Origin: Candidatus Coliplasma caballi
GTDB lineage: Bacteria > Bacillota > Clostridia > Oscillospirales > CAG-382
DNA: 6,838 bases
Direction: 5' to 3'
NCBI GenBank assembly: GCA_018065365.1
Contig: JAGHTH010000108.1
Coordinates: 1-6,838 of the forward strand
Both the position numbers and the translations under genes were made by a program. Under the pieces are notes generated by a model, which did no database searches, was not told the origin of the DNA, and saw only the letters and a list, made by a program, of their open reading frames with translations. The first letter of the stretch is position 1. Each line of letters starts with the position of its first letter. Shown here in pieces: positions 5,881-6,838 of this stretch.

Positions 5881-6838
5881 ATGATGAACTTTGATGAAAA
5901 ATTCGGAAAAGAAGGGCTTACTTACGACGACGTTCTGCTGATCCCGGCGGAAAGCCACGTTTTGCCCGCGGATATCGATACCTCGACGTATCTGACTTCC
6001 ACGATCAAACTGAATATCCCGCTGATCACGGCGGCAATGGACACCGTCACGGAATCCCGTATGGCGATTGCGATCGCACGCGAAGGCGGTATCGGTGTCA
6101 TCCATAAAAATATGTCGATCGAAGAGCAGGCAGACCATGTTCAGCGCGTTAAGAGAAGTGAAAACGGCGTCATCAACGATCCGATCTCGCTGACCGGTGA
6201 TCGCACCGTCAACGATGCGCTTGCTCTGATGAACAAATACCGTATTTCCGGTGTTCCGATCTGCGACGGATACGGCAAACTGATCGGCATTCTGACGAAC
6301 CGTGATATTCGTTTCCTTGACACCTATGATATTCCGATCCAGGACGTTATGACCAAGGACAACCTGATCACCGGAAAAGTCGGCACGACGTTGGAAGAAG
6401 CGCAGTCCATTCTGCGAGGTGCAAAGATCGAGAAACTCCCGTTGGTTGATGATAAGGGGTATCTGCGCGGTCTGATCACGATCAAGGATATCGAGAAAGC
6501 AAAGAAGTATCCGAACTCCGCCAAAGACGCGCAGGGCCGTCTGATCTGTGCGGCTGCGATCGGCGTAACCAAGGACGTGCTGCAAAGAGCCGAAGCGCTT
6601 TTGAATGCAGGTGTCGACGCGCTCGTTCTCGACTCCGCACACGGTCATTCCGAGGGCATTCTGAATGCCTGCCGCGCTGTCAAGGACGCGTTCCCGAACG
6701 CACAGCTGATCCCCGGAAATATCGCGACGGCGGAAGCGGCGGAAGCATTGATTGCCGCGGGCGCCGACTGTATCAAAGTCGGTATCGGCCCCGGCTCCAT
6801 CTGTACGACTCGTGTGGTTGCCGGTATCGGTGTCCCGC
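5881..6838 (+). CDS. guaB: Inosine-5'-monophosphate dehydrogenase, 3' part beyond the window
   Basis: The first 319 codons of a protein that is normally about 480-490 residues long. It oxidises IMP to XMP with NAD+, the committed step of GMP synthesis, in the cytoplasm. The N-terminus has the hallmark [14 protein letters not shown] (12-25) and [10 protein letters not shown] (49-58). A pair of CBS domains is inserted in the barrel: about 97-148 ([18 protein letters not shown] to LTNRDIR) and about 156-207 (VMTKDNLIT to [11 protein letters not shown]). The barrel resumes with LDSAHGHS (250-257), GNIAT (279-283) and the active-site loop [11 protein letters not shown], in which Cys308 is the catalytic nucleophile. 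All motifs are intact, so this is IMPDH and not GMP reductase, which lacks the CBS pair. AAAGGAG at 5865-5871 lies 9 nt before ATG 5881; a second ATG at 5884 is the less well spaced alternative. It follows the small membrane-protein gene and likely uses the promoter at 5323-5351. Confidence 0.98.
   Translation, partial: MMNFDEKFGKEGLTYDDVLLIPAESHVLPADIDTSTYLTSTIKLNIPLITAAMDTVTESRMAIAIAREGGIGVIHKNMSIEEQADHVQRVKRSENGVINDPISLTGDRTVNDALALMNKYRISGVPICDGYGKLIGILTNRDIRFLDTYDIPIQDVMTKDNLITGKVGTTLEEAQSILRGAKIEKLPLVDDKGYLRGLITIKDIEKAKKYPNSAKDAQGRLICAAAIGVTKDVLQRAEALLNAGVDALVLDSAHGHSEGILNACRAVKDAFPNAQLIPGNIATAEAAEALIAAGADCIKVGIGPGSICTTRVVAGIGVP

Noticed and set aside
5707..6648. Long open frame on the minus strand, opposite guaB
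   Set aside because: It lies antisense to an intact, well-conserved guaB, its composition is Arg/Asp-rich as expected of a shadow frame, and it has no ribosome binding site or family motif.

Overview
The window looks like a chromosomal segment of a low-to-mid GC Gram-positive bacterium, most likely a member of class Clostridia (Bacillota; an Oscillospirales-like gut lineage is my guess). The basis is strong AAAGGAG-type ribosome binding sites, SigA-type promoters close to consensus, a lipoprotein of clostridial style and the protein families present. No taxonomic search was possible.

Layout. Positions 1-4264, minus strand: a compact operon for modifying an exported or cell-surface molecule. 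It is read right to left from a SigA promoter with 17-bp spacing at 4304-4332. The order is an MBOAT-family O-acyltransferase (TTG start at 4246), a membrane-anchored DHHW/SGNH-like protein whose reading frame is broken about two thirds of the way along, a second DHHW protein predicted to be a lipoprotein, and the first 31 codons of a fourth gene that runs off the left edge and resembles the N-terminus of HAD-IIIC (FkbH-like) proteins. Gaps are 10-21 nt, and two of the stop codons abut or overlap the next gene's ribosome binding site. Positions 4366-5190, minus strand: a YihY/BrkB-family inner-membrane protein just upstream of the operon, with no convincing terminator between them. Positions 5191-5401: a divergent intergenic region, with a weak leftward promoter for the brkB-like gene and a rightward promoter that matches the SigA consensus at all 12 positions. 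Positions 5402-6838, plus strand: a small two-helix membrane protein of unknown function, followed after 14 nt by guaB (IMP dehydrogenase), which is cut off by the right edge shortly after its catalytic cysteine.

How the genes may work together. MBOAT proteins move acyl groups across the membrane, and DHHW/AlgX/AlgJ-like SGNH proteins are their usual extracytoplasmic partners, as in AlgI with AlgJ/AlgX or DltB with DltD. Here one MBOAT gene is followed by two divergent DHHW paralogues. One has an intact Asp-His-His-Trp motif and is a lipoprotein. The other has a single transmembrane anchor, has Asp-Tyr-Arg-Trp in place of the motif, and is frameshifted. Both carry a long Ser/Glu/Pro-rich linker. 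If the fourth gene really is FkbH-like, the operon could also supply an unusual acyl donor. The acceptor and the acyl group cannot be read from the sequence. The guaB side is housekeeping (GMP synthesis) apart from its uncharacterised membrane-protein neighbour.
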